From positions 1 to 64,000 of the forward strand of contig NZ_MLYR01000047.1 in NCBI RefSeq assembly GCF_001866655.1: a stretch of DNA of 64,000 bases, read 5' to 3'. The notes below the pieces were generated by a model. That model did not search any database. It was not told where the DNA came from and saw only the letters and a list, made by a program, of their open reading frames with translations. Both the position numbers and the translations under genes were made by a program. The DNA is from Bacillus sp. MUM 116 (lineage in GTDB: Bacteria > Bacillota > Bacilli > Bacillales > Cytobacillaceae). Positions 43,988 through 54,668 of this stretch are shown here, one piece after another (positions within the stretch are counted from its first letter, which is position 1; every line of letters starts with the position of its first letter).

Positions 43988-46018
43988 TCACGACAGTTCA
44001 TTTATTTTTTCAATATTGACAAGACAATCATAAAGCGTACTTCCAAGTCGATTATCAGATGGCCTGCTGGAAGTGAGGTTATTAACCGACCCGCCAAATT
44101 CCTTCCAAATCCCCTCATCGATATTGATTAGATTCACATGAGAAATTTTTAAAATAGTAACATACCCTTTCACTTCACCACGATCATTCCAAACACGCAC
44201 AAAATCCCCTTCCATAAGCTTTAATTGTTCCGCAATGTTTTGGGCCACTTCTACTTTCACTTTTGGTACTTGTTTCCAGAGCTGATAGTTTTGCGAATGG
44301 TTTGAGCGTAAAGGGTGAATCGTCAATAAATGATAGGGGTATTGATTTGCTAAATCCGGATTGTTCCATTTTGATTCAATCGGTACGGATAATTTTAATA
44401 AACCTTCCTCATCACTTAGACGATCTAAATTTGAGGTAAATTCGAATTTGCCCGATGGTGTTTTAAATTTCCGGTCCTGCCACGGAATCATCGTTACTGG
44501 CAGCTCTAAAGTATGCTGTTCCTTTAGTTTTTCAATCGTTATTCCATTTCCCTCTAAAGGTTTTAGAGCCATGGCAAAAAACTGATCGCTTGTAAAAGCA
44601 AATTCCTCACCGAAGCCAAGTCTTTCGGCTAACTGGGTCCAAATCCACAAATCTGGTTTTGCTTCTCCTGGGGCCTCAACAAGCTTTGGTCCGTAATTCA
44701 CATAATGATGGTACATAGAGGAGTAATAAAAATCCTCTTCTTCAAAAACAGTCGTTGTTGGCAACACATAATCCGCCAATTTAGCGGTATCAGTCATAAA
44801 TTGTTCAATAACGACAAGGCTTGGAACAGAAGCAAAAGCTTTAGCAACCTTTTGTGAATTCGGGACCTGTGTCAAAGGATTGCCGCAGGTAACAATAATC
44901 ATTTGAACAGCCGGGTCTTTTGCCGTTAAAATTTCTTCCGCTTGTTTCATAATAGGAAACTGTCTGTGCTGTTGTTTTCGATAGGGAAGGGTCAGCTCAC
45001 CGAAGGCAAAGCTTTGTCCCACTTGACGGTTTGCATAGTTGGCACCACCTCCAGGTATCCCGATATTCCCGCTAATTGCAACAAGTGCATCAATTAACCG
45101 AATCGTGTTGCCGCCATTTTCATATCTTTGCATTCCAAGACCCATAAACACAGCCGTTGGTTTATTAGCAAATACCGCTGCCAACCTGGTCATTACCTCG
45201 ATAGGTACCTCGGTCATTTCACTTAGTTTTTCTATTGTGATACTTTCAAGGAGTACGAGTAAATCTTGAAAACCATGTGTAAATGCTTCAATAAACTCAC
45301 GATCCTCGAACTCCAACCGAAGCATCTCTTTCATAATCCCGGCAGCAAGGAGGCCATCCATTCCTGGTTTAATCGATATATATTCATCCGCCATTTTGGC
45401 CGTTGCGTTAAAAATTGGATCAATCACAAAAACAGTGGCGCCGCGTTTTTTAGCTTCCAGCAATTTTTCATAAAAATGCATGTTTGTCCGTGTTACATTT
45501 CTTCCCCAGATGATAATGTTTTTGCTATTTAATACATCATTTGGTTCATGACTCCACGCTTCTCCAAAATCCCATCCCTGGGCTTCAATTCCAGCCCCCC
45601 AGCAAAGTGAACCGACAATTTCAGTTACTCCGCCGTAGCAATTAAAAAAGCGCTGATCGAGGTTTTTGAGAATCCCGTTATTGGCGTAATCGTGACTGTG
45701 AAATACAGCAGTAGAGCCATAAGTCTCCTTAATATCCTTTAATTTTTCAGAAATTTCTTCAAGAGCCTGCTCCCATGGAATCTGTTGAAACTCACCATTT
45801 ACTTTTTTTAATGGATTTAATAATCGCTGCTGGGAGTTGGTTCTTGCTTCAAGCATTCGACCACGTCCGCAAATTTTCCCCTTTGTAATCGGGTGTGACG
45901 GATCCCCATCCACTTTGATTACTTTATTTTCTTCGATTGTCACATGGAAGCCGCAGCTATCCCAACAATTTAACGGACAAGCAGATTGATAAACTTTAGC
46001 CAAACCTTCCACCCCCAT
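43988..46018 (-). CDS. Molybdopterin-dependent oxidoreductase (YyaE-like)
   Basis: This 676-residue protein of the DMSO reductase superfamily begins with an iron-sulfur-type cysteine set (ACPLNCWDSCGFHV and GKICGRGR, about 13-55). The molybdopterin domain follows (about 60-470), then the C-terminal dinucleotide-binding domain (about 550-670, YHLLTIHPLRSNHSQNY). There is no twin-arginine signal, so it is cytoplasmic. The substrate is unknown; B. subtilis has a homologue, yyaE, at the same place. It is flanked by inverted copies of a dispersed repeat. Confidence 0.85.
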   Translation of the reverse strand: MGVEGLAKVYQSACPLNCWDSCGFHVTIEENKVIKVDGDPSHPITKGKICGRGRMLEARTNSQQRLLNPLKKVNGEFQQIPWEQALEEISEKLKDIKETYGSTAVFHSHDYANNGILKNLDQRFFNCYGGVTEIVGSLCWGAGIEAQGWDFGEAWSHEPNDVLNSKNIIIWGRNVTRTNMHFYEKLLEAKKRGATVFVIDPIFNATAKMADEYISIKPGMDGLLAAGIMKEMLRLEFEDREFIEAFTHGFQDLLVLLESITIEKLSEMTEVPIEVMTRLAAVFANKPTAVFMGLGMQRYENGGNTIRLIDALVAISGNIGIPGGGANYANRQVGQSFAFGELTLPYRKQQHRQFPIMKQAEEILTAKDPAVQMIIVTCGNPLTQVPNSQKVAKAFASVPSLVVIEQFMTDTAKLADYVLPTTTVFEEEDFYYSSMYHHYVNYGPKLVEAPGEAKPDLWIWTQLAERLGFGEEFAFTSDQFFAMALKPLEGNGITIEKLKEQHTLELPVTMIPWQDRKFKTPSGKFEFTSNLDRLSDEEGLLKLSVPIESKWNNPDLANQYPYHLLTIHPLRSNHSQNYQLWKQVPKVKVEVAQNIAEQLKLMEGDFVRVWNDRGEVKGYVTILKISHVNLINIDEGIWKEFGGSVNNLTSSRPSDNRLGSTLYDCLVNIEKINELS

Positions 46019-46066
46019 TACATTTCTTTCTTTTCCTATAAGATTAATAGTTTCTTTGAAATGATT

Positions 46067-46296
46067 ATTGTCCAGCTCCAGCGTCTAGCCCCTCTAGGGA
46101 AAAAATGAACTGCTTTTTTCCAAGTCGCTTTCCTGCTCCTGCTTGCAATGCATACTCGATGAAGTGCTGTTCACCTCTTCGCATGCCTGCATGGAGGAAA
46201 GTTCAATGATGTAGGCATGCCGCTGAAGTCAAAAAACGACTTCACCGTCAGGACCGCAAGCAGCTGTCGGGGCTGACCAAGGCGCTTCCGCTTTTA
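46067..46296. repeat. Dispersed palindromic repeat, copy 3 (inverse of copy 2)
   Basis: Begins TCCAGCTCCAGCGTCTAGCC and ends AAGGCGCTTCCGCTTTT. The middle shares a long block with copy 2, such as CTGCATGGAGGAAAGTTCA / TGAACTTTCCTCCATGCAG, in opposite orientation. It fills the gap 46019-46312. Confidence 0.8.
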
Positions 46297-46312
46297 AAAT
46301 AAGAAGCATGAA

Positions 46313-46510
46313 CTATTCCTCATGCTTCACCAAAATTTTCTTCATTTTCCGGGAAAACTCTCTTCGTGGGATTAAAACACTGTGACCGCAGCCTTCACAT
46401 TTAATCCTTACATCCATGCCCATGCGGATAATTTTCCATCGGTTGGTCCCGCATGGATGCTGTTTTTTCATTTCAACGACATCATTTAAGGCGAATTCCT
46501 TTTGTTCCAT
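46313..46510 (-). CDS. yyzM: DUF951 family small protein (YyzM-like)
   Basis: This 65-residue protein has HPCGTNRWKIIRMGMDVRIK in the middle and CEGCGHSVLIPR, a zinc-finger-like pair of Cys motifs typical of DUF951. B. subtilis has yyzM here. It is 18 bases downstream of the mechanosensitive channel gene in the same direction, probably an operon. Function unknown. Confidence 0.88.
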   Translation of the reverse strand: MEQKEFALNDVVEMKKQHPCGTNRWKIIRMGMDVRIKCEGCGHSVLIPRREFSRKMKKILVKHEE

Positions 46511-46528
46511 AGTATCATTCTCCTTTCC

Positions 46529-47401
46529 TTATTTTTTCAGATCTATGCTATTTGAATAGGCAACAAGCTTCGGCATCGGAATTTCAATACCATGTTGATC
46601 CAAAACAAGTTTAATTTCCTTCCGAATCATCCTAGTAATATAGGCCTGCTTCATTGGCTGAGTTTCAGCTACAATCCTTAAGATAACCTCTGTAGCACTC
46701 ATACTCTGTATTCCCAAAAGTTCTGGCGGTTTAATTAACACTTCATATTGAGCTGGTAATGTCTCTAATAATTCACCAATTACCTTCTCTGCTTTATCAA
46801 CATCTTCTCCATAGGCAATCGCCACATCCACGACTGCGACACTATTATTAATTGAAAAGTTGGTTACTTGAGTAACACTCCCATTTGGTAAAATGTGGAT
46901 TTCCCCTGTCCAACTTTTTATTTTTGTTGTTCTTAAACCAATCGTTTCAACATTTCCCTCAAATTCACCTACCCGGATATGATCTCCCACAGCAAATTGG
47001 TCCTCAAAAATAATAAAGAACCCTGATAGAATATCTTTAACAAGACTTTGTGCTCCAAAACCAACGGCTAATCCGACAATCCCCGCTCCGGCAAGCAATG
47101 CCTTCACATCAATCGTTAACACAGAAAGAATCATTAAAAACGCAATAAAGTAAACCACATAGGATAGAACGCTGTCCAGCAGTCTTGAAAGTGTTTCTTC
47201 TCTGCGCTCAACTGTTCTAAAAGGGGAACGATTGCGGATTTTGAAGATATTATGAATCATGATTTTGCCAATCCGAATTAAAATATTCGAAATGATTAAA
47301 ATGGCGATAATTTTTAATAAACCTTCACCCAGCGTTAGCCATGTATTTTCACTTTGAAATTTATCAATCAATTTTTGCAAACTTTTTTCCGTAAAACTCA
47401 T
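46529..47401 (-). CDS. Small-conductance mechanosensitive channel (MscS family)
   Basis: This protein of about 290 residues has three membrane spans (about 22-42, 70-92 and 97-120). The pore-lining helix is LLAGAGIVGLAVGFGAQSLV, and a cytoplasmic beta domain (about 125-285) contains GNVETIGLRTTKIK. It opens under membrane tension to release solutes after osmotic downshock. The ATG at 47401 with AAGGATGG upstream is used. It is cotranscribed with the DUF951 gene. Confidence 0.9.
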   Translation of the reverse strand: MSFTEKSLQKLIDKFQSENTWLTLGEGLLKIIAILIISNILIRIGKIMIHNIFKIRNRSPFRTVERREETLSRLLDSVLSYVVYFIAFLMILSVLTIDVKALLAGAGIVGLAVGFGAQSLVKDILSGFFIIFEDQFAVGDHIRVGEFEGNVETIGLRTTKIKSWTGEIHILPNGSVTQVTNFSINNSVAVVDVAIAYGEDVDKAEKVIGELLETLPAQYEVLIKPPELLGIQSMSATEVILRIVAETQPMKQAYITRMIRKEIKLVLDQHGIEIPMPKLVAYSNSIDLKK

Positions 47402-47575
47402 GTACGCACCATCCTTACTTCCATTATTCAAAACCTATTTTACCAAGTTTTTATTTTTTATTATAGTACGGAGTTTTTCTACTTTAAAAGGGAATTGTAT
47501 TCTTCTATGTATAGAATTTCCAAAAAATCCGTATACTAATTAAAAATAGGGTCTTTAAATTTTGGAGGGGAACGG

Positions 47576-48205
47576 ATGAATTTCAAAGCAGGTTTTTTTG
47601 ATCGAAAAGCTAAAACGCGTATAAGCTATGATGATTTCCAAGCAGCGGAAAACCTTGCTGAGGATTTACTTTCTAGGATTCCCGATTCATCTGAGCAGCC
47701 GATTGTGTTTGTTTGCATTGGGACGGACCGTTCCACTGGGGATTCATTAGGCCCGCTAGTCGGAAGTCTGTTAGAGGAAAAGAACCTCCAATCTTTTCAT
47801 GTGTACGGCACATTAGATGAACCCATTCATGCGGTAAACCTTAAGGAAAAATTAATGGAAATTCAAAATAAGCATGACAATCCATTTATGATTGGTATTG
47901 ATGCCTGCCTTGGCCGAGTAAAAAATGTGGGTGTGATTCAGCTGGGGGATGGGCCTGTGAAACCGGGAGCTGGTGTGAATAAAGACCTTCCTGCAGTAGG
48001 AGAGCTACATATTACTGGAATTGTCAATGTAAGCGGATTTATGGAGTTTTTCGTTTTACAAAACACGCGCTTAAATCTCGTCATGAAGATGGCAAAGACA
48101 ATTGCGGGTGGGATCTATCAAGCCAGTCTTACGTACCCAAAGGATAGCTGGACAGAGAATAACTGGAAATGGCAAGAAGAACAAACAAAAGCAATCGGAG
48201 ACTAG
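47576..48205 (+). CDS. yyaC: Spore protease GPR-related protein YyaC
   Basis: This 209-residue protein resembles the DUF1256/GPR-like group: FVCIGTDRSTGDSLGPLVGS (about 46-65) and a later IGIDACLGRVKNVG. It is related to the germination protease that degrades small acid-soluble spore proteins, but its own activity is not established. The start follows GGAGGGG. The stop codon overlaps a terminator hairpin. It supports a spore-forming host. Confidence 0.92.
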   Translation: MNFKAGFFDRKAKTRISYDDFQAAENLAEDLLSRIPDSSEQPIVFVCIGTDRSTGDSLGPLVGSLLEEKNLQSFHVYGTLDEPIHAVNLKEKLMEIQNKHDNPFMIGIDACLGRVKNVGVIQLGDGPVKPGAGVNKDLPAVGELHITGIVNVSGFMEFFVLQNTRLNLVMKMAKTIAGGIYQASLTYPKDSWTENNWKWQEEQTKAIGD

Positions 48206-48220
48206 CCGATTGCTTTTTTA
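48186..48220 (+). terminator. Terminator overlapping the yyaC stop
   Basis: AAGCAATCGG and CCGATTGCTT form a stem whose loop includes the TAG stop, followed by a T run. Confidence 0.85.
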
Positions 48221-48225
48221 ATATC

Positions 48226-48939
48226 CTAGAAATTGTGATGGTAATAATATAATACAGTGACAATAATCCCAGTAACGACAATACCAGGCAGAAGGTTAGC
48301 GACTTTGATTTTGATTATTCCGGTAAGGTTTAAACCAATAGCAAAAATCATTACTCCACCTGTCGCTGTCATTTCCACAATAAATTGATCCATCAAAGCT
48401 TGAGGCACAAAGCGGTCAATTTGCGTAGCAAACAAGGCAATCAGCCCTTCATAAAGCAAGACAGGAATAGCCGAAAATATTACACCGATTCCTAGTGTCG
48501 TTGTTAAAATCAATGCAGTAAAACCATCAATAATCGATTTCGTGTACAACACATCGTGGTCACCGCGGATTCCACTATTAAGTGCACCGATAATGGCCAT
48601 TGCGCCAATTACAAAGATTAAGGTCGCTGTAACAAACCCCTCGGAAATACTTCCTTTCCCATTAGAGCCCACTTTGCTTTCAAGCCAGTGTCCCAAATCG
48701 TTAAGCTTCTCTTCCAATTTTAAAAGTTCTCCTATTACGGCACCGATTACAAGACTTAAAATCACAATTAAGAAATTTCCACTTTTTAATCCCATTTGCA
48801 GCCCAAGCACCATTACAGATAATCCGATTGCATACATAACAGTCGTCTTCATACTTTCCGGAATCCGATTTAATAGTTTGCCTAGCAGACTTCCGACAAT
48901 TATCAATGCCCCATTTACAAGCGTTCCTAATAAAAACAT
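48226..48939 (-). CDS. DUF554 family membrane protein (YdfK/YqgA-like)
   Basis: This 237-residue protein has about six or seven membrane spans and the family motifs LGTLVNGALIIVGSLLGKLL at the N-terminus and GALNSGIRGDHDVLYTKSII in the middle. It is a putative transporter or channel of unknown substrate. It is convergent with yyaC. The start has an AGGAGAATCAAT ribosome binding site. Confidence 0.85.
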   Translation of the reverse strand: MFLLGTLVNGALIIVGSLLGKLLNRIPESMKTTVMYAIGLSVMVLGLQMGLKSGNFLIVILSLVIGAVIGELLKLEEKLNDLGHWLESKVGSNGKGSISEGFVTATLIFVIGAMAIIGALNSGIRGDHDVLYTKSIIDGFTALILTTTLGIGVIFSAIPVLLYEGLIALFATQIDRFVPQALMDQFIVEMTATGGVMIFAIGLNLTGIIKIKVANLLPGIVVTGIIVTVLYYYHHNF

Positions 48940-49085
48940 ATTGATTCTCCTATTATTATTCGTCTCTCGAATTATTTAATAGTATTAAACTATCATATTT
49001 GATTTTGAAATGGAAGATTTTTCGAAAACCCTTATAAACAATATATTGAATATTATTTAAGATAAAGATCTATATATTGTGTTGA

Positions 49086-49113
49086 TAAAAAATAAACCAT
49101 CCTATGATGGTTT
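49086..49113 (-). terminator. Terminator after parB
   Basis: AAACCATC and GATGGTTT form a stem with T-rich sequence on the minus strand, directly after the parB stop. Confidence 0.75.
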
Positions 49114-49966
49114 AAATCGAAGATTCCTGGTCTAGCATTTCTAGGATTCGTTCCAAATCCTCTTGAGAGAAGAATTCAATTTCAATTTTCCCTTTATTTT
49201 TTGAATTCTTGATATTAACAGTGGTTCCAAACCGCTCACGGAGAGCGTGCTCACGCTCCTGTAGAAAAACATCTTTTTTCGCTTCCGGCTTTTTTGTTTC
49301 ACGTGAAACATTATCATTTAGCTGCTGAATTAGCTTTTCAAGCTGCCGAACGTTTAAACCTTCATTGATCACTTTTTCAACCAAAATCGGCAGTTTTGCT
49401 TTTTGACGCAGTCCCAACAATGCACGTCCATGCCCCATGGAAATTTTTCCGCTTGAAATCAACTCTTGAATTTTTGCGGGAAGGGAGAGAAGGCGGACAT
49501 GATTCGCCACATGCGGACGGCTTTTTCCTAATCGTTTCGCTACCTCTTCTTGTGTCAGCTTTAATTTTTCCATCAAGGTTTGATAAGCAATCGCCTCTTC
49601 AATTGGATTCAAATCTTCCCTTTGCAGGTTTTCAATGACTGCCAGTTCCATCATTTGCTGCTCTGACAATTCACGGACCACAGCAGGAACCGTTTGAAAC
49701 TTTGCTTCCCTTGCTGCGCGGAAACGTCTTTCTCCCACGACAATTTCATAGCCTTTAATACTTTTTCTGACTACAAGGGGCTGGAGGATGCCATGTTCCA
49801 ATATGGATTCCTTTAATTCATCGATTGCTTCTTGTTGGAAGGTTTTCCTTGGTTGATACGGATTGGGGCGCAATTCCTTCAGCTTTATCTCTTGAACAGT
49901 TTCGTCCTTATTAACCTCCATATTAGAAAAAATTGCATCGAGGCCTTTTCCTAATCCTTTAGCCAT
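49112..49966 (-). CDS. parB: Chromosome-partitioning protein ParB (Spo0J)
   Basis: This 284-residue CTP-dependent DNA clamp binds parS and spreads along the origin to load condensin and organise segregation. It has an N-terminal CTP-binding segment with [15 protein letters not shown] (GERRFRA), the helix-turn-helix [20 protein letters not shown] (about 137-156) and a C-terminal dimer domain. parS lies in the gene itself. It overlaps parA by eight bases. The B. subtilis name is spo0J. Confidence 0.97.
   Translation of the reverse strand: MAKGLGKGLDAIFSNMEVNKDETVQEIKLKELRPNPYQPRKTFQQEAIDELKESILEHGILQPLVVRKSIKGYEIVVGERRFRAAREAKFQTVPAVVRELSEQQMMELAVIENLQREDLNPIEEAIAYQTLMEKLKLTQEEVAKRLGKSRPHVANHVRLLSLPAKIQELISSGKISMGHGRALLGLRQKAKLPILVEKVINEGLNVRQLEKLIQQLNDNVSRETKKPEAKKDVFLQEREHALRERFGTTVNIKNSKNKGKIEIEFFSQEDLERILEMLDQESSI
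49295..49310. promoter_or_regulatory. parS site within parB
   Basis: TGTTTCACGTGAAACA is a perfect match to the Spo0J binding site; in B. subtilis a parS site is likewise inside spo0J. Confidence 0.95.
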
Positions 49967-50720
49967 GAGAGACCACTTCCTTTGCCAAATCTAAATATAC
50001 TTCGGCTCCACGGGATTTAGCGTCATACGTGATAATGGGTTCACCGTGGCTCGGCGCTTCACTTAGACGTACATTTCTTGGAATAATGGTTTTATATACT
50101 TTGTCTTGAAAATACTTCTTCACTTCATCAATTACTTGAATTCCCAAATTTGTACGGGCATCCAGCATCGTTAACAAAACACCTTCGATTTTTAAATCCT
50201 GATTTAAATGTTTTTGCACCAACCGGACTGTATTCAAAAGCTGGCTTAGGCCTTCCAATGCATAATACTCACACTGCACCGGAATTAATACCGCGTCAGA
50301 TGCTGTTAATGCATTAATGGTCAATAATCCGAGGGATGGAGGGCAATCAATAATGATATAATCAAATTGATCCTTTACTTCATTAAGCGCACGTTTTAAC
50401 CGTACTTCCCGCGAAATGGTCGGAACTAACTCAATTTCAGCACCCGCGAGCTGAATGGTAGCAGGAACAGCATATAAATTTTCAACAGACGATGGTTTTA
50501 TAACATTCTTTACTTCCACGTCGTCAACTAAAACATCGTATATGCACTGTTCTACTTCTGCCTTTTCAATTCCGATACCGCTAGTTGCATTTCCTTGCGG
50601 ATCAATATCTACCAACAGTACCCTTTTCCCTATGTATGCTAAGCAGGCGCCTAGGTTGACAGAGGTAGTCGTTTTGCCGACTCCGCCTTTTTGATTCGCG
50701 ATTGCAATAACTTTGCCCAC
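49959..50720 (-). CDS. parA: Chromosome-partitioning ATPase ParA (Soj)
   Basis: This 253-residue Walker-type ATPase has the deviant P-loop [17 protein letters not shown] (about 9-25) and [10 protein letters not shown]. It regulates DnaA and, with Spo0J, origin segregation. The start lies after GGTGACATC. It is the first gene of the soj-spo0J operon and overlaps parB. Confidence 0.97.
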   Translation of the reverse strand: MGKVIAIANQKGGVGKTTTSVNLGACLAYIGKRVLLVDIDPQGNATSGIGIEKAEVEQCIYDVLVDDVEVKNVIKPSSVENLYAVPATIQLAGAEIELVPTISREVRLKRALNEVKDQFDYIIIDCPPSLGLLTINALTASDAVLIPVQCEYYALEGLSQLLNTVRLVQKHLNQDLKIEGVLLTMLDARTNLGIQVIDEVKKYFQDKVYKTIIPRNVRLSEAPSHGEPIITYDAKSRGAEVYLDLAKEVVSHG

Positions 50721-50909
50721 GATGTCACCTACCCTTTTTCCTAAATTCTTACTTATATTCTATCAAATAATCATCTATTAAACTGTTAATTTGTCATTTT
50801 CAAAAAGCAAATGACCATGGTAACTATTTTATCACGAAATAGATTCGTTTTTGTTTTTTTTCAAAAAATATTAATAGAAGTGTTTATTTCAACAAATGCC
50901 AGTATCATC

Positions 50910-50950
50910 CAAAAAAAGGACCAAACAATTAATTGTTTGGTCCTTTTTCT
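50910..50950 (-). terminator. Terminator between noc and parA
   Basis: AAAGGACCAAACAATT is self-complementary with AATTGTTTGGTCCTTT, with T runs on both strands. It ends the leftward noc transcript. Confidence 0.88.
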
Positions 50951-50957
50951 GATTATT

Positions 50958-51845
50958 CTATTTTTTCTTCGGAATCCGGATAGTGAATTGATAAAATTCA
51001 TCAAATTCTTCTTCTTCCGCATTAAGGTCTATTCCACTATCGGAAACCATCGACAAAGATTGCCTAATTGTATTTACTGCAATGCGCATATCCTTACTGA
51101 AAGCTTTCCTTTTTGGTTTAGGTTTTTGATTTTTTTGTTCAAGCAGTTTTACGACCCGATCCTCGGTTTGCTTTACATTTAGATTTTTCTCCATTACTTC
51201 CTGTAAAAGCAAAATCTGTTTCTCTGGATCCTTCAAAGGTATCAGCGCGCGGGCATGGCGCTCCGTGATCACTTTATTCAATAATGCCTCTTGAATCTCC
51301 TGCGGCAATTTAAGCAGGCGAAGCTTGTTCGCTACTGTCGATTGCCCTTTCCCAAGACGCTGGGCTAAAGCCTCCTGGGTTAAATTATGAAGCTCAAGCA
51401 GCTTTCCATATGCAATTGCTTCTTCAATTGGTGACAATTCTTCCCGCTGCAGGTTCTCAATTAAGGCAACTGATGCTGTTTCGGTATCCGACATATTTTT
51501 TACAATTGCCGGAACCTCATCCCAGCCCAGCTTTTTCATGGCCCTCCAACGCCGCTCGCCAGCAATGATTTCGTAACGATCCTTGTCAAATTGTCTTACA
51601 ACAATTGGCTGGATGATTCCATGAATATGAATGGTCCGTGACAATTCTTCAATTTTTTCATCATCAAAAACCGTCCGCGGCTGGAAACGATTTGGAAAGA
51701 TATTGTCAATTGGAATCTTCTTTATTTCTTCGTTTCTTTCAATTTCGAGTTCTTTCTCAAGTTCTTTCTCAAGTTCTTTCTCAAGTTCTGGGTCCTGTTC
51801 TCCTTTTTCGCCAAGACCAAAAAAGCGTGTAAATGAATGCCTCAT
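50958..51845 (-). CDS. noc: Nucleoid occlusion protein Noc
   Basis: This ParB paralogue of about 295 residues binds Noc sites across the chromosome and blocks FtsZ assembly over the nucleoid. The N-terminal [16 protein letters not shown] is the amphipathic membrane helix. The ParB core has [13 protein letters not shown] and the [23 protein letters not shown]. Unusual: the linker after residue 20 contains LEKE repeated about four times from a 12-base tandem repeat. The ATG at 51845 is used; the frame opens four codons earlier. Confidence 0.95.
   Translation of the reverse strand: MRHSFTRFFGLGEKGEQDPELEKELEKELEKELEIERNEEIKKIPIDNIFPNRFQPRTVFDDEKIEELSRTIHIHGIIQPIVVRQFDKDRYEIIAGERRWRAMKKLGWDEVPAIVKNMSDTETASVALIENLQREELSPIEEAIAYGKLLELHNLTQEALAQRLGKGQSTVANKLRLLKLPQEIQEALLNKVITERHARALIPLKDPEKQILLLQEVMEKNLNVKQTEDRVVKLLEQKNQKPKPKRKAFSKDMRIAVNTIRQSLSMVSDSGIDLNAEEEEFDEFYQFTIRIPKKK
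51746..51788 (-). repeat. 12-base in-frame tandem repeat in noc
   Basis: TCAAGTTCTTTC on the plus strand is repeated about three and a half times, coding a Leu-Glu-Lys-Glu run. The unit number is likely to vary between strains. Confidence 0.85.
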
Positions 51846-51938
51846 TCCCAACACCACCTTTACGAAACTCCCTAATACTTATTCTCTATTCAAATTATAT
51901 CTTCCTGCCAGTCAAAGGCATTTTTCAAAATTGATTGT

Positions 51939-52655
51939 TTACTCAATCGGCATTTTACCAGGCGTACCTGGCTTGCGCGGATATTTCTTTAGCGTTTGTT
52001 TCTCTTTCTTAATGACCAAAATATTTCGTTCACTTTCTTCCATTGGCAATGTAAATGTGAACACATTTTCCAATTTTCCACCGAGAGTGGTAATCGCCTT
52101 TTGGCCTGCTTCCAATTCTTCTTTGGCATGTGCAGCCTTCATGGCAATAAAATGTCCGCCTACCTTTACAAGAGGCAAGCAAAGCTCGCTAAGTACGGAC
52201 ATTCTGGCAACCGCTCTTGCTGTCACGACATCAAATGATTCCCGGTAATGTGGATTGACTCCGAATGTTTCTGCCCGATCGTGAATGAATTGGACATTTT
52301 CTAACTTTAACACATTTGCCAAATGGTTTAAAAAAGAAATACGCTTATTGAGTGAGTCAACAATTGTAACCTTGATTTGTGGAAAGACAATTTTTAAAGG
52401 AATGCTCGGGAATCCGGCACCCGCCCCGACATCACATAGATGAAAGGTTTTTGTAAAATCGTAATAAAAACCCGCCGTTATGGAATCGTAAAAATGTTTT
52501 AAATACACATCTTTTTTTTCCGTGATTGCTGTCAAATTCATTTTTTCGTTCCATTCCACAAGGGTTTCATAATAAATTTCAAATTGCTCCAATTGCCTTG
52601 AGGAAAGGGTAATTCCCTTTTCCCCCAGCATGGATTCAAATTGTTCAATATTCAT
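51939..52655 (-). CDS. rsmG: 16S rRNA (guanine527-N7)-methyltransferase
   Basis: This 238-residue Rossmann methyltransferase modifies G527 in the 530 loop; loss gives low-level streptomycin resistance. It shows the SAM site [17 protein letters not shown] (about 71-87) and the later [10 protein letters not shown]. Formerly gidB. It lies 20 bases after mnmG in the leftward cluster mnmE-mnmG-rsmG-noc. Confidence 0.96.
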   Translation of the reverse strand: MNIEQFESMLGEKGITLSSRQLEQFEIYYETLVEWNEKMNLTAITEKKDVYLKHFYDSITAGFYYDFTKTFHLCDVGAGAGFPSIPLKIVFPQIKVTIVDSLNKRISFLNHLANVLKLENVQFIHDRAETFGVNPHYRESFDVVTARAVARMSVLSELCLPLVKVGGHFIAMKAAHAKEELEAGQKAITTLGGKLENVFTFTLPMEESERNILVIKKEKQTLKKYPRKPGTPGKMPIE

Positions 52656-52675
52656 CGATGCAATTCCTCACTAAT

Positions 52676-54565
52676 TTATTCGTTTACAACTTTGGCAATC
52701 CTGCCTTGTTCTAAATAAACAAGCAGAATGGAAATATCAGCAGGGTTTACCCCGGAAATTCTTGAAGCCTGGGCAATCGACAACGGCTTAATTTTTTTGA
52801 GTTTCTGTCTTGCTTCCGTCGCTAAGCCGTTAATGGCATCATAATCAATGTTTTCAGGGATTTTCTTATTCTCCATTTTCTTTAAACGATCCACCTGCTG
52901 AAGTGATTTATCAATATAGCCTTCATACTTAATTTGAATTTCGACTTGCTCTTTGATTTCAGTATCCAAAGAAACATCGCTTGGAGCAAGCTGCTCAATA
53001 TGTTCATAGGACATTTCCGGACGTTTTAACAGGTCGGATGCGCGAATGCCGTCTTTTAATTCACTGCCGCCAAGGCTTTTAATTAAATCCTGAACCTCTT
53101 TTGCAGGTTTGATAATGTTCGACCATAACCGTTTCTTTTCAAGTTCAATGGCTTCTTTTTTTGCCAAAAATTGCTGATAGCGCTCTTCACGAATCAAACC
53201 AATTTCATGGCCAACTTCCGTTAATCTTAAGTCCGCATTGTCATGGCGTAATAATAAACGGTATTCTGCCCTCGATGTAAGCAGGCGGTACGGTTCATTT
53301 GTTCCCTTTGTAATAAGGTCGTCAATCAATACACCGATATAAGCATCTGAACGGCTTAATACTACTTGCTCGTGGCCTAATGCATTGAGGCCGGCATTAA
53401 TCCCCGCCATCAATCCTTGACCGGCTGCTTCTTCATACCCGGAAGTACCATTAATTTGACCAGCCGTGTAGAGATTTTTGACAATCTTTGTCTCCAGTGT
53501 CGGCCAAAGCTGTGTCGGTACGATGGCATCATATTCGATGGCATAACCGGAGCGCATCATTTGCACATTTTCAAGCCCCGGAATGGTTTTTAGAATTTGT
53601 TGTTGAACATCTTCCGGCAGACTGGTTGATAAACCTTGGACATATACTTCCTGCGTATTTCTACCTTCTGGCTCAAGGAAAATTTGGTGGCGCGGTTTGT
53701 CATTAAAGCGCACTACCTTATCCTCAATCGATGGACAATAACGTGGGCCGGTCCCTTTAATCATACCCGAATACATCGGTGAACGATGGAGGTTCTGGTC
53801 GATTAATAGATGTGTTTGTTCATTCGTATAGGTTAACCAGCATGGCAGCTGATCGGTAATGTATTTCGTTGTTTCATATGAAAAAGCCCTCGGTTGTTCG
53901 TCACCCGGCTGAATTTCCGTTTTGCTATAATCAATGGTGTGGCTGTTAACCCTTGGCGGTGTCCCAGTTTTAAAACGAACAAGTTCGAAGCCAAGCTCTT
54001 CAAGATGTTCTGATAACTTAACCGCCGGCTGCTGATTATTTGGGCCGCTCGAATATTTTAATTCCCCAAGAATGATTTCGCCTCGAAGGTAAGTACCAGT
54101 TGTAATCACTACTGTTTTGGCACGATAAGTTGCACCTGTTTTCGTAACGGCGCCAACCACTATACCGTCTTCGACAATTAAAAGCTCTACCATTCCCTGT
54201 AACAGAGTCAAATTAGGCTCGTTTTCCAGTGTGTTTTTCATCTCATGCTGATAGGCAAATTTGTCGGCCTGAGCCCGCAGTGCCCTTACGGCAGGACCTT
54301 TCCCTGTGTTCAGCATCCTCATTTGAATATAAGTTTTATCAATATTTTTGCCCATTTCCCCGCCAAGTGCATCGATTTCCCGTACGACGATTCCTTTTGC
54401 AGGGCCGCCAACAGAAGGATTACATGGCATAAAAGCAACCATATCAAGGTTAATCGTAATCATTAAAGTTTTTGCGCCAAGACGTGCGGCTGCAAGGCCG
54501 GCCTCACAGCCTGCATGACCCGCACCGATGACTATGACGTCATAACTTCCTGCTTCGTATTGCAT
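52676..54565 (-). CDS. mnmG: tRNA uridine-34 5-carboxymethylaminomethyl synthesis enzyme MnmG (GidA)
   Basis: This 629-residue FAD protein works with MnmE on wobble uridine of several tRNAs. It has the dinucleotide fold [19 protein letters not shown] (about 9-27), the GidA signature [20 protein letters not shown] (about 52-71), and the later [19 protein letters not shown], near a cysteine-containing CPSIEDK. The C-terminal domain binds tRNA/MnmE. It follows mnmE by about 100 bases. Confidence 0.97.
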   Translation of the reverse strand: MQYEAGSYDVIVIGAGHAGCEAGLAAARLGAKTLMITINLDMVAFMPCNPSVGGPAKGIVVREIDALGGEMGKNIDKTYIQMRMLNTGKGPAVRALRAQADKFAYQHEMKNTLENEPNLTLLQGMVELLIVEDGIVVGAVTKTGATYRAKTVVITTGTYLRGEIILGELKYSSGPNNQQPAVKLSEHLEELGFELVRFKTGTPPRVNSHTIDYSKTEIQPGDEQPRAFSYETTKYITDQLPCWLTYTNEQTHLLIDQNLHRSPMYSGMIKGTGPRYCPSIEDKVVRFNDKPRHQIFLEPEGRNTQEVYVQGLSTSLPEDVQQQILKTIPGLENVQMMRSGYAIEYDAIVPTQLWPTLETKIVKNLYTAGQINGTSGYEEAAGQGLMAGINAGLNALGHEQVVLSRSDAYIGVLIDDLITKGTNEPYRLLTSRAEYRLLLRHDNADLRLTEVGHEIGLIREERYQQFLAKKEAIELEKKRLWSNIIKPAKEVQDLIKSLGGSELKDGIRASDLLKRPEMSYEHIEQLAPSDVSLDTEIKEQVEIQIKYEGYIDKSLQQVDRLKKMENKKIPENIDYDAINGLATEARQKLKKIKPLSIAQASRISGVNPADISILLVYLEQGRIAKVVNE

Positions 54566-54668
54566 TGTTGTTCCTCCAATTTCCGACTAACTCGGAATGT
54601 AAAAAATTTATCCCGCATTAACGGGCAGTAAGACCCCCACTGATTGAAGTTTCACTTTATTGCATCTA

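Noticed and set aside
43714-44001. 95-codon minus-strand frame in the ychF-oxidoreductase gap
   Set aside because: Lies within dispersed repeat copy 2; its sequence is set by the repeat arms.
46341-46357. ATTTTCCGGGAAAA in the DUF951 gene as a Noc-binding site
   Set aside because: Near but not equal to ATTTCCCGGGAAAT; one near match in 64 kb is not convincing.
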